64,000 bases of DNA from Sporothrix humicola (lineage: Eukaryota; Ascomycota; Sordariomycetes; Ophiostomatales; Ophiostomataceae), in NCBI GenBank assembly GCA_021396245.1, contig WNYE01000002.1, forward strand, positions 744,001 to 808,000. The letters are read 5' to 3'. The notes below the pieces were generated by a model, which made no database searches, was not told where the DNA came from, and was given only the letters and a program-made list of their open reading frames with translations. Shown in pieces: positions 42,611 through 52,271 of the stretch. Position 1 is the first letter of the stretch. Every line of letters begins with the position of its first letter. Made by a program: the position numbers and the translations under genes.

Positions 42611-43335
42611 AGTGGTGGTTGTGACGAGGAATGCGCTGAAAGTGGCCCAAGAATTGAAATGTGGTGACGGTGATGTCAATGTAGAATTGGGGACTTGGAG
42701 AAAAGGGGTAGATGGGGCTTCAAGAGCTTGTTCTGAAGGAAGGAGCGAAGGGCGCAATTCTCAAAATAGAAAGAGCGGCAGCGAGGGTGTGCAGTCGCGG
42801 CGTGAAAGTTGCGCAACTTTCAAACACCCGCTGAGAGGATGCGGTTCGAGAAATTATCGCGAGAAGCAAAAGCTTGGAGAAATCGTCGATTGTACGACAT
42901 ACGTCGCGCGAAACAAGGAAATGGTGCAGCCAAAAAGTTGACAGGCTGGACCAGTCCCTGTCTTGTTAGGGGCAACGGCGCCGTTAGCATGTAGCGGGCC
43001 GCTTAATTGGAGCAGCTGTGGACCAATCACAGGCCACACTTGGCAGAGAGCTTCGCAAGCTCTGCACGTGATATTAGTCATCATGCTTATGTCAATGCTC
43101 GATGCAAGGCTCCCAAGGACGCGTTGCGGCGTTGTTGGCTGGCAGCCTCCAGGCCCCAAAGCCCCCAAGCATGTTTGAGCTTCCTGAGCTCCATCCATCA
43201 CCACACCATCACATCACCACCTTCAATTAATCAACCACGTTCCGTCCCTTTCCATCACGATAGCCATCCTACCATCGAGCGACATTATAGACATTGCATT
43301 TGAATCACGGGCGCTACGAATCAGCACCGCCCACC
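42611..43335. promoter_or_regulatory. divergent promoter STT4 / proteasome beta6
   Basis: 725 bp between the two start codons. CCAATCA is at 43023-43029, and a one-mismatch GTACG-A-CGTAC element at 42892-42902. A pyrimidine/CA-rich leader precedes the proteasome gene. No further gene is seen. Confidence 0.6.
43023..43029 (+). promoter_or_regulatory. CCAAT box (CCAATCA)
   Basis: Candidate CCAAT-binding complex site in the STT4 / beta6 promoter, 307 bp upstream of the beta6 ATG. Confidence 0.45.
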
Positions 43336-44229
43336 ATGGCTGCCATCTTCAACCAGAACCCCGTCCACGACGGCCCAAGCTACTCCTTTGCCAACGCCCC
43401 CAAGACGCAAGCTCCGGAGGGCGCACGGCAACACCGTTTCGACCCGTATGTCACCGTGCATTTTAATCTCCCGTCGGCTTGACGAATTGAAGCATTATCT
43501 GTTCGTCCTGAGCTTGTACTGACCTGATCTCTCCCCTCTAGGTACACTGACAACGGCGGCACGACCCTTGCCATTGCTGGCGACAACTTCACCATTGTGG
43601 CCGGCGACACTCGCCACACGGCCGGCTACGCCATCAACAGCCGATTCTCGCCCAAGGTCTTCAAGATTGGCGGCACGACGTCCGACCAGAAGGATGCCAC
43701 GATTGTGCTTTCGGTTGTCGGTTTCGCGGCCGACGGCGCCGCCCTCAAGGAGCGCCTCGACACCGTCTGCAAGATGTACCGCTACCGCCACGGCAAGCCC
43801 ATCAGCGTTCACGCCTGCGCCAAGCGCCTGTCGACCATCCTGTACCAGAAGCGCTTCTTCCCATACTACACACACGCCATCCTGGGCGGCCTCGACGAGG
43901 AAGGCAAGGGCGCCGTCTACAGCTACGATCCCGTGGGCAGCTACGAGCGGGAACAGTGCCGCGCCGGTGGTGCTGCGGCCAGCCTGATCATGCCCTTCCT
44001 TGACAACCAGGTCAACTTCAAGAACCAGCACGTGCCCGGCAGCGGCGTCGGCCACGATCTGCAGGAGCGGCCACGCGTTGCTCTGGCACGGCCGGATGTC
44101 GAGACGCTGGTGAAGGACGCCTTTGACGGTGCAGTCGAGCGTCACATCGAGGTCGGTGATTTCCTGCAGATGATGGTCGTGACGAGCCAGGGTATTGAGG
44201 AGATCATCCTGCCGCTGAAGAAGGATTAG
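43336..44229 (+). CDS. PRE7: 20S proteasome subunit beta type-6 position (Pre7/PSMB1)
   Basis: Non-catalytic beta subunit (beta6) of the 20S core proteasome. Exons are 43336-43445 and 43542-44229. The 96-bp intron has a GTATGT donor and a CCTCTAG acceptor, and the phase is kept. The product is 265 aa. The propeptide-like N-terminus ends in RFDPYTDNGGTTLAIAG. The mature fold shows FTIVAGDTRHTAGYAINSR, FFPYYTHAILGGLDEEGKGA and YDPVGSYEREQCRAGG, all typical of Pre7/PSMB1. The Thr nucleophile setting of active beta subunits is absent, as expected for beta6. It is divergent from STT4. Confidence 0.96.
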
Positions 44230-44506
44230 ACGGCCACGGGGATTGGGGATAGTGTTAGAGGCGTTGATAAGACACGAGCATGTCGTTGGGACCAATGTAT
44301 GATATTATGCAAGTCACATTTCGTTTAGTAGAAGCCTTTTGCATCCAATACTTGTTCGATGAGTGAAAGTTCAAAGACGGGGTGCTATGTCTGATCGTGC
44401 CAAAGTGTTCCCAGGCAGGCCAAGTTCATGAAATCATTGATATTTATAAATCTATTGTAATCCTTCTACCATAAAATACTGCCGGTTAACATGGCGTCTA
44501 CTCTCG
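44230..44506. other. convergent 3' flanks, no gene
   Basis: Short AT-rich gap between the proteasome gene and the GH105 gene; it marks the switch from housekeeping to accessory genes. Confidence 0.6.
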
Positions 44507-45676
44507 TTACAGATATTGCCGCATCCTCTCGACAATGCAGAGCAAGGTCATCGCCTGACCGTAGGGCATGGCTGTCAGCCGGATCTTTCTGTAAAAGTCC
44601 TTGTCTGCACCCATTGGCGTTCCAAAACTGACGTTCTGGACCACGCCCTTTTCATTGATATTGTTCACAACAGCTTCAAGTCCCTTCAGGCCGACTTCGA
44701 GGTACTCTTTGCCCAAATAACCCATGCGGACGCCCTTGAGCAGGCCGAAAGAGAATCCAGCCGATGCTGACACCTCGAGATACGACTCTGGGTCATCGAT
44801 CAAGGTATGCCACAGTCCGTTCTCGTTCTGGTATTTCTTCAGCGCAATAGCCTGCTGCTCGAGGGTGGACACAAGAACGACACTGAGGTGGTCGTCTCGT
44901 GGCAGTTGGATGAGAGACAAGAACTCAGGAATAGCAATCGTTACCCATGAATTTCCCCTTCCCCAAAGAGCCTCGCCAAAATGGTGGCGCTCCAAAAAGG
45001 TCCATCCGTGGAACCACAGTCCCGTGCGTCTGTCAACCAAATACTTGATGTGAAGGAGGAACTGGCGCTTGGCTTCTTCAACGTAAGCTGGCCGCTTGAG
45101 CAGCACACCAATCTTGGCAAGAGGAAGTACCGACATCATCAGCGTGTCGTCCCACAGCTCGCCCTCGTTGACCTGCCGGAACGTAATGTGCTGGATGCCG
45201 CCTTCTTCTGTTCTGGGGATGCCGTGCATGATAAACTCGGCCCACGACTCGAGGTAGGCCCTGTATTTGATTTCTCCAGTGTGCTCGTACAAGTAGGCGA
45301 GCGTCAGCATCGGCGCCATGCTGTTGACATTCTTCGTCGGCGTGCCCTTGGCGAATTGGTGATCGAACCAAGCCTGAATATGGCCGAGAACGGTGGTGTC
45401 TCCGGTGATTTCAAACAGCACCCACATGCCGTACAGGCCGACACCCTGTGTCCATTCCCAGTTGTTCCAGGACTTGGAGTCGACTTTGAAGCCGCCCGTG
45501 GGTAGAGGCACACGGAACTCGCCAGTCTCATCTTTGAGGTTGACAAGGCTGCCGACTAACTGGAGAGCAAGAGCTTTCGTGTCTTGCAGGCTCATACCGG
45601 TCAGCGGTTTTGTGATCTCGAATGGGGTGTTTTTGACCCCATCGGGCGATGTGAATACGGCAAGGATGTCCGCCAT
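44507..45676 (-). CDS. GH105-type unsaturated rhamnogalacturonyl hydrolase
   Basis: Predicted to remove the unsaturated uronic acid left at the non-reducing end of pectin oligomers by lyases (GH105/GH88 group, YteR/YesR-like). A single exon from the ATG at 45676 encodes 389 aa. An (alpha/alpha)6-barrel layout is suggested by repeated helical motifs: WNNWEWTQGVGLYGMW (70-85), VNSMAPMLTLAYLYEHTG (117-134), LWDDTLMMSVLPLAKIG (174-190, probable catalytic Asp), GLWFHGW (219-225) and ALWGRGNSWV (236-245). There is no signal peptide, so it acts inside the cell on imported oligosaccharides. It is divergent from a Dal5-like transporter, with a shared 766-bp promoter. Upstream in-frame TTG codons are not used. 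Confidence 0.9.
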   Translation of the reverse strand: MADILAVFTSPDGVKNTPFEITKPLTGMSLQDTKALALQLVGSLVNLKDETGEFRVPLPTGGFKVDSKSWNNWEWTQGVGLYGMWVLFEITGDTTVLGHIQAWFDHQFAKGTPTKNVNSMAPMLTLAYLYEHTGEIKYRAYLESWAEFIMHGIPRTEEGGIQHITFRQVNEGELWDDTLMMSVLPLAKIGVLLKRPAYVEEAKRQFLLHIKYLVDRRTGLWFHGWTFLERHHFGEALWGRGNSWVTIAIPEFLSLIQLPRDDHLSVVLVSTLEQQAIALKKYQNENGLWHTLIDDPESYLEVSASAGFSFGLLKGVRMGYLGKEYLEVGLKGLEAVVNNINEKGVVQNVSFGTPMGADKDFYRKIRLTAMPYGQAMTLLCIVERMRQYL

Positions 45677-46442
45677 TGTCGTGTTGTGCAAGTTGATTGA
45701 TCCGTAAGTTTGAGTACCTCAGATACTATTGCAATATGTTTAATGGCCGTAGGTAAGTAGAGTGATTGCCAGGGTAGAATTCATACTCGAAGAAAATATA
45801 TGAATATGCACAGCAACCGGGTATCTCGGCATGTATTTATCGGCCATTTTTGCCAAGTATCGGACGACCGCCGATTGATTTTTGAAATCGGAGGCGGAAA
45901 AGACAGCAATCGGAAAAGGCTTGGCCCGGAAAACAAGAGATATGCAGGCCGGACGTCAGTTTGGCGTGAGTTTGGTGCCAGTCGAGTCAGTTGGGAGTGT
46001 GGGCGACAGGGGGCGGAAGACTACACGCGACGGATGACGCTCCGGAAAACAATGATCGGCTGCGGTTGGATGCATCCTGTGATAGCCCATCGCCGCATGT
46101 TCTACGGATAACCCCGCAAATCTGGAGACCCCAGAGACAAATCTGTCAAATTTAAGTTTGTGGAAAAAGGAAAAGGGAAAATGGAAAAAGGAAAACCACA
46201 TGTCCCAAGAATTCCCCAGGATCTGATTGACAGTTTGCGGGGAGATCGACGACTTTTCCATTGACTCTTCCACGCAGCCACTCCATCTATGTAGAAGCTT
46301 GTTGAGAACCTACAAGTATAAAGTAAACGGCAGGAATACCATACGAGAAGATCGATGGATCAGAGGAAGAAAGGAGAGAAATTCAAAACAGTTCTTGCAC
46401 ATCAATTTCGAAGCAGACAAAGATATCAAACGGCCACGCACA
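45677..46442. promoter_or_regulatory. divergent promoter GH105 / Dal5-like transporter
   Basis: 766 bp. It carries an inverted CCGATT-N9-AATCGG element (45871-45891) next to further CGG/CCG triplets (CGGACGACCG just before, GGCGG just after). This is the kind of site bound by Zn2Cys6 regulators. The rest shows no gene. Confidence 0.55.
45871..45891. promoter_or_regulatory. candidate Zn2Cys6 operator CCGATT-N9-AATCGG
   Basis: Perfect 6-bp inverted arms with CCG/CGG ends, between the GH105 and transporter start codons. Fungal binuclear zinc proteins bind paired CGG triplets. The binding protein is unknown. Confidence 0.4.
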
Positions 46443-48360
46443 ATGGCAGAAACAAAGACGCTCCAACAGGAGCCCCAGATCGAACGCCTCGAGCGCCTCG
46501 ATACCGATGGCTTCCCCGAAAAGCACGCCACCATGGACGCCGAAATTCGAGAGTATGTTGGAGGCTCTGAGGCCATCGAGATTGACGATGCAACAAGCAC
46601 TCGTCTTCGTAGAATGATCGACAAGCGCGTGTTGGTCGTCATGCTCGGCACATATTTCTTGCAGTCCTTGGACAAGAACGCCCTCAGTTTCACGGCCATC
46701 ATGGGCATCCAGAAAGACGCTCACCTTGTTGGGCAGGACTATGCCTGGCTGCACACCGTCATCTACTTTGGCATCTTGGCGGCCGAGTTCCCGACCGTCC
46801 TCATTGTCCAGAAAGTCCCCATTGCCAAGTACCTGGCCGCCAATATTTTCCTCTGGGGCTTGACCATCACTATGACATGCTTCGGATTCAACTTTGCGAC
46901 TCTGACCGCGCTGAGAGTCCTACTGGGACTGTTCGAGGCGGTATCACAACCAACATTCCTTCTTCTGTCGTCCATGTGGTATAGGAGAAACGAGCAAGCC
47001 GTCATCGTTGCTTGCTGGTATGTAAGTGTTCACTCATGAATATATTGGAATAAGCTCATACTGTCGTCTAACACGATGCTAACATCATCAAGGGAATGGT
47101 ACGTTTCAGTTCCCATATATTGCCGAGACATCACATCACGACCGCTAACATCTTCAGAACGGCGTACAAGGCATCTGTGGCGGCCTGATTGCCTATGGCA
47201 TCAGCCATATCAATTCTTCCGTCCTGAAATCATGGCAGATCCTGTATATTCTCCTGGGTTCTATTACCTGTGTCTGGGCTATTTTTGTTGCCTGGTGGAT
47301 GCCCGACAGCCCTATGCGCGCAAAGTGCTTCACCAAGGAGGACAGACTGCTCATGATCGAGCGTGTCCGCGCCAACCAGACTGGCATCCAGAACCGCAAA
47401 CTAAAGCTCTCCCACGTCATTGAGACCCTCAAGGACCCTCAGGTGTGGTGTTATGTCTTTATCCAAGTTATGTAAGTGCCCGTGTCCTGACCCGTATCTT
47501 TGAATATTTCTGTCTCTTTACTGGGCACTAACTCCCCTGATAGTATTCAAATCCCTACTGGCGGTCTGGGCTCGTTCTCGACCATTATCATCTCCAACTT
47601 TGGCTTCACGACACTGCAGACCGAGCTGCTGTCCATGGGCACTGGCACCATCCAGTGCTGCATTTTGTTGGGTGCAGGCTGGCTCATTCGCCACTACAAC
47701 AAGGCAGTCATTTTTCAGCTAGTTAGTTTGCCCTTGAGCAATACTTTATTTGATCAGCATACCCTAACACGTGTAGATGTTCCTCGTGCCAAATATTGTT
47801 GGTACTGCTGTCTTGATGGGTAAGTTATCCACGCCTACAATACATCGCCGTCTCGGTGTACACCCACTTACATCACAGCCGTCCCCGTCTCCAAGTCGAC
47901 CCGTGTCGGCCTCTTGTTTGCCTACTGGCTCACACTGTCTTTCTGGGGCACAACTGTTATTTTGATGAGCATGTTGGCCCGGAATGTGGCCGGCCAGACG
48001 AAAAAGTCTGTCAGCACCGCCTCACTCTTCCTTGCCTGGGCCGTCGGAAACACCATTGGCCCTCAGGTCTTCCAATCAAAGGACGCCCCGCGGTACTTTA
48101 CCTGCTTCTCCGTCCACATGGGCTGCTACGGAGCTATCATCATTCTGCTGGTCATTCTCTGGTTCTATCTCCGCAACGAAAACAAGAAGAAGGATGCTGT
48201 GCAGGTATGAGCCCCCAAATAGCCAAGACAATGTATCATACGCAAGACCTAACAATGCAAATTACAGGAACAGGATTGGACAGCATCCGAATCGAACCTC
48301 AGCAACGCCTTTGACGATCTGACTGACAGAGAAAACCCGAGCTTCCGTTACATGTACTAG
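46443..48360 (+). CDS. MFS transporter, Dal5-like (anion:cation symporter family)
   Basis: Plasma-membrane permease of the ACS family (allantoate, nicotinate, sugar-acid type substrates). Seven exons: 46443-47021, 47093-47098 (six nucleotides, Gly-Met), 47158-47471, 47544-47721, 47777-47819, 47879-48204, 48268-48360. All introns are GT-AG, and the frame holds through every junction. The product is 512 aa with 12 predicted membrane helices. Motifs: RVLVVMLGTYFLQSLDKNALSF (helix 1), LRVLLGLFEAVSQPTFLLLSSMWYRRNEQ, and the C-terminal ACS signature DLTDRENPSFRYMY. The micro-exon completes CWYGMNGVQGICGG, matching the usual WY-x-MNG of the family. Its divergent partner is the GH105 hydrolase, so pectin-derived oligomers or sugar acids are plausible cargo (inference). 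Confidence 0.9.
47093..47098 (+). other. 6-nt internal micro-exon (GGAATG)
   Basis: Flanked by a 71-bp intron ending ATCAAG and a 59-bp intron starting GTACGT, each with a GCTAAC branch site. It encodes Gly-Met and restores the conserved WY-x-MNG segment of the transporter. Confidence 0.8.
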
Positions 48361-49063
48361 ACACCAAGCTTCATGGCGCATTTTGCACAAGAATTATGGA
48401 TAACTTTGGCGGCAGTCATGCCAACAGAAAGTGAGAATGTCCAGACTTGTAACCATTTCTCTTTGTGAAGAACCTACAGTACTATAAGATATGAATATAT
48501 ATTTGCCTACCCAGTACGAATAATGGCAGTGTACTAGATTATCTTGTTTGTTCATCTTCTCATTTGGTGAATCGACGTGTTTGGGATTTTCTTTTCTCGC
48601 TTTTTCACTGGTTAATGGTTATTTTTCGGGATAATTTAAAAAAAAAAAAAACAACAATAAAGAAAAAAAAAAAAAAAAAAAACAGTAATTAACCTACAGT
48701 TCTTTCAATATAACACCCGCTCTTTTCAGAATAATATAAAAAGACACAAGCCCACGAAGGTGGCTATTACGACTGAAGTATTTGGGAGCGCAGTTTGAAC
48801 AGCGAACCTGATGAACAGCATCCCCACAGTGGTTTTAGCGCGCCTAGAACTATTTACACCGCTCCCAAGCCCCTCACCTTTCAGGTGAGAAAGTCAACAA
48901 GGCCTGGGTGGGTCTTTCCCGTTTTCGTGCAAACGCTCCTTCCTTACAAGAGTTCACCAACGCGGCCAATGTTTTTCTCTTTCCCCTCTGTTTTCAATAT
49001 GGCCGTTTTGACTTCCTTTACCTTTACCAATACTGCCGCAGAACACCAGCGACACATCTCGCC
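48361..49063. other. intergenic region with poly(A) tracts
   Basis: Contains A runs at 48638-48651 and 48663-48682 separated by CAACAATAAAG, then the promoter and leader of the next gene. No gene is seen. An in-frame open stretch extends upstream of the ATG at 49064, but it lacks another ATG with coding character except a weak one at 49001, out of the family alignment. Confidence 0.5.
48638..48682 (+). repeat. poly(A) double tract
   Basis: Two homopolymer A runs of 14 and 20 bases with an 11-base spacer. It could be a nucleosome-depleting element upstream of the DUF6604 gene, or a trace of retroposition; no flanking duplication was recognised. Confidence 0.7.
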
Positions 49064-52000
49064 ATGGCTACGCACAACCCGTACCTCGCCTACAAGCGGG
49101 ATACAAGCCGGCTGATCTACTGGATTGTCCAGACCTCCAATAAGGTGATCAGCTCGGTGCCAGACCTCCCCGACGATGCACCAAAAACGCCAAACACCGA
49201 TGGACAGGTGACTGTCAATGGCCTTGTTTCTCTGGCCAAGCTGATTGCGCAGCATGTCGACCCGACACCCAATGCCATTCTGGCCCTCTTCCACCGCGTG
49301 ATTAACAGTCGGCAGACAATGTACGAGTCATTCCGGGCTATGGTCTCCGGCAAACCGGACCCGGAGATTGAGCAAAGCAACGCCACCCACAAGTACTTTA
49401 TTGATGCTCTCTCCGCGGCATTCAAGTCTCTTGGTGGTGATGCCTGGTCCAAAGCTCACACAGGAAGCACGGGCACCGCCACGAAGAACCCCAAGCCGTC
49501 GTCCGACGACGCTGTCGCTGGCAGCGACGACGACGACATTGAACAGATTCTGTTTGCAAACAAGTTTTCGTCTTTGAAGCTGGACGGGGATGGTGATCAA
49601 GATGACGACGGGGATGAGGAGGAGGATGATGGCTTTGGCTCAATCCCGCAGAGCTCCTCGCAACCGAAGCGCCAAGCGAAGCCCGGCAAAGGCAAAAAGG
49701 GCAAGAAGGGCGGCGGCAAGAAGAAGGCCAAGAAGCAGTCGCAGACCCAACCTCAAACGGCGGCTGCCAAGAAGGGCCCGAGCCTCGAGGACGTCCCTGT
49801 CGAGAGCTATCGCATCATCCAGGACAAGGAGGGCATCATGACGGAGTATCTGATGGCTGTTTATTCCCTCGCACAGGAATGGATCGCCCTCCGCTCCTAC
49901 GTGCAGGATGTTTGGCGCGACGTTGCCTACAGCAAGCTCAATAGCGCTGTGGCCGGCACACTGTCCAACGTGGCCATAAAGATGATCAAGACATCCGAGT
50001 CGGCGATGTTCCTCGAGTTCCCGGGCCACGATTCATTCAAGACGGTCATGGACACGATCACGCGCGGCAATCCGGACAAGGCACAGGGCATGTTTACGGT
50101 TGGACTGCACAAGGTCAGCCGTGACGGCTCCATGTTCCGGAAAGTTACTGAACGATCGGTGGATGTCCGCGAGCAGTTTATGATCCACACATACGACGCC
50201 CTCGTTGACTTCGTGACCGACTTCCAAAAGACACGCGCCGGCAAGCCGACAAAGCCGATGCTCGCACAAATTAAGGACTGGCAGCCATACATGGACCTTC
50301 GGGAGGCGACCTCGACCGAGCGGCTGCGCTGGAGACGGGCTTACATTATCAACTGGCTCTACGACGTGGTCAATGTCTTCTCGTCCATTGTGTCCCAACG
50401 CATCAGCCAGAAAGGAGAACATCACCGCCTCGACCTGACCGATTGGTCTCCGTCAGGCCCCTGGGATATGCACCGGCGTATCTATGGCATCAAGGAGTTT
50501 GCCGGCGTCGTCACACATCTGGCGTTCCAGAAACCCGGCACAGACATCACCAGCAAGATCCTGCCTCACCATGTTTTCCAGCTGCAGTGTATCGTCGATT
50601 CCATGACGGTTTGGCGTGGCTGGTCCACTAGTGTTCTTCTTGGGCATATCCTCAAAGCACCTGCACGGGATTTCCGTCCGCGCCGCGACGTGGATCTATT
50701 CCTGGATCGCAAAAATGAACGGGTCGGCAACGGCTTTGCTTCCTCCGTCGATCTTTTGAAGCAGCTGTTTGAGCGTGAGAGCGTGCTCAATAACGACCTG
50801 GACCGCCATAAGTTGCAATACGATCTTCTCGAGGGCGTCCAATACGACTTTGTCAACTGGCTTGGCGAATCCAAGTACATGTACGGCTTAAACGGCATTC
50901 CGCCCACCCGCTTCGCAGACTCGGATTCCAACGGCATGTGGGAATTCTCGCCGTTCCTCTGCGGCACGGGCCTTGAAGAGGCGCTGATCGAGGCATACCG
51001 CTACAGCTTCATGGTCATGGATCGTCTCCCCGAGCCGATCCTACTGGTCCATCTGCACAACATGCTGGTCAAGAAGGGGTACATCCAGCAGCCGATTGGG
51101 CTGTATTCAACATTTGAGGACCTGTTCCCTGACGCATTCTATGTCGACGGCAAGGCACCAGACGACAACTTCCACGAAGCATTTATAAAGAGGTCAAACC
51201 TCATGTTACAGCGTCGCCGCATGAAGAAGCCGGCGGCCAAGATGACGGATGCAGATATGAACGCACTCGAGGACAACGATTTCTTCAAGTCGAACTCGAT
51301 GCTGATGCTGCTTAGTGCCGCTGACTGGGATATTGACCGCATCCCGGATGTCGACATCCCAATGCCCTCCTTTATTGCCACGATGAAGCTGGGCAACACA
51401 AAGCGTGTTGTTGATTCTGTGTCTGGCAAAGTGCGCCTGGAACAGACCAAGTTTGTACGCAGTCTGAAGGAGAAGGGGAGAACGGATGCCCAGCTGCTCG
51501 GCATACATGACACGTGGGGGCAAATCACAGCACGGTTGTCGTCGATGAAGGAGAGCAGAAAGGCGCAGCACGCAGCAGCTGCTCCGGGCATTATGGACCC
51601 TCTCACTCGACAAGGATACACGCAAACCAACCTGGATGACACCAGATCTCGCCTGAAAGGAGGCAAGGACCAGGTGTTGGCAGCAGACGAGCTGCTCAAC
51701 TTTATTCGCACTGACCTTGTTGGCGATATCTGCGGCGTGATGCCGGTGTCCAGTTTTAATTATGTCTTTGGCATGTTCCGTTTCATGATGCAGTTCGAGC
51801 AGTTTGAAACCGAGCTCAAGAAAACGCAGAACCCGCTGTACATCAACGCCTACGAAACCAACCCTCTGTGGAAGAAGCAAAAACGTGTGGGCCTGACATC
51901 CTTGGCCCTGAGCGAGCAAGACGACGAGTGCCTGCGGATCATGGCGCGTGAGTTCCAGAACCCGAGATCGGGCTTCATGCAGCACATCTACTGGGAGGAT

Positions 52001-52078
52001 CTGGAGACGGAAATCGGCATCGGACCGACCACGCCTGCAGGATCACCGGAGGAGAATATGACGTGTACTGTTATGTGA
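49064..52078 (+). CDS. large fungal protein with N-terminal DUF6604-like domain (1,004 aa)
   Basis: A single exon of 1,004 aa starts at the ATG in context GCCATGGC. The N-terminus NPYLAYKRDTSRLIYWIVQTSN matches the start of DUF6604, a domain known from many uncharacterised Pezizomycotina proteins. The domain is interrupted near 160-235 by an acidic run (DGDGDQDDDGDEEEDDG) and a Lys/Gly-rich run (KPGKGKKGKKGGGKKKAKK), then resumes (EDVPVESYRIIQDKEGIMTE). The remaining 700 residues are helical without a motif I recognise. The C-terminus ends TCTVM. The last four residues (CTVM) resemble a CaaX box in form, although Thr-Val at the middle positions is weak evidence for prenylation. No membrane helix is seen. 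Function is unknown; its place in the cluster may be by chance. Confidence 0.85.
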   Translation: MATHNPYLAYKRDTSRLIYWIVQTSNKVISSVPDLPDDAPKTPNTDGQVTVNGLVSLAKLIAQHVDPTPNAILALFHRVINSRQTMYESFRAMVSGKPDPEIEQSNATHKYFIDALSAAFKSLGGDAWSKAHTGSTGTATKNPKPSSDDAVAGSDDDDIEQILFANKFSSLKLDGDGDQDDDGDEEEDDGFGSIPQSSSQPKRQAKPGKGKKGKKGGGKKKAKKQSQTQPQTAAAKKGPSLEDVPVESYRIIQDKEGIMTEYLMAVYSLAQEWIALRSYVQDVWRDVAYSKLNSAVAGTLSNVAIKMIKTSESAMFLEFPGHDSFKTVMDTITRGNPDKAQGMFTVGLHKVSRDGSMFRKVTERSVDVREQFMIHTYDALVDFVTDFQKTRAGKPTKPMLAQIKDWQPYMDLREATSTERLRWRRAYIINWLYDVVNVFSSIVSQRISQKGEHHRLDLTDWSPSGPWDMHRRIYGIKEFAGVVTHLAFQKPGTDITSKILPHHVFQLQCIVDSMTVWRGWSTSVLLGHILKAPARDFRPRRDVDLFLDRKNERVGNGFASSVDLLKQLFERESVLNNDLDRHKLQYDLLEGVQYDFVNWLGESKYMYGLNGIPPTRFADSDSNGMWEFSPFLCGTGLEEALIEAYRYSFMVMDRLPEPILLVHLHNMLVKKGYIQQPIGLYSTFEDLFPDAFYVDGKAPDDNFHEAFIKRSNLMLQRRRMKKPAAKMTDADMNALEDNDFFKSNSMLMLLSAADWDIDRIPDVDIPMPSFIATMKLGNTKRVVDSVSGKVRLEQTKFVRSLKEKGRTDAQLLGIHDTWGQITARLSSMKESRKAQHAAAAPGIMDPLTRQGYTQTNLDDTRSRLKGGKDQVLAADELLNFIRTDLVGDICGVMPVSSFNYVFGMFRFMMQFEQFETELKKTQNPLYINAYETNPLWKKQKRVGLTSLALSEQDDECLRIMAREFQNPRSGFMQHIYWEDLETEIGIGPTTPAGSPEENMTCTVM

Positions 52079-52271
52079 ATGGATGTGAGTTGCATCAACG
52101 TTGTACTGAGGTGTTTTGGTGCGATGAACATCTGTTGCTTTGCTAGGCCCGGCGTCAAATCTACTCATTTGCCCCTAATTGAGCTAGCCGACCATGTATC
52201 GCATATGATCACGTTGCAATTATTTGAATTTCAACATGTTGTTTATTGATATATGCTCCATATCATGCTCC

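Noticed and set aside
42843..42856. tRNA B-box-like GGTTCGAGA
   Set aside because: No A box, acceptor stem or anticodon arm around it.
45677..45691. Upstream TTG start of the GH105 gene
   Set aside because: Eukaryotic initiation at TTG is unlikely; the ATG at 45676 is used.
48908..49063. N-terminal extension of the DUF6604 protein
   Set aside because: The open frame runs upstream, but the conserved domain starts right after the ATG at 49064 and the extension has no conserved character.
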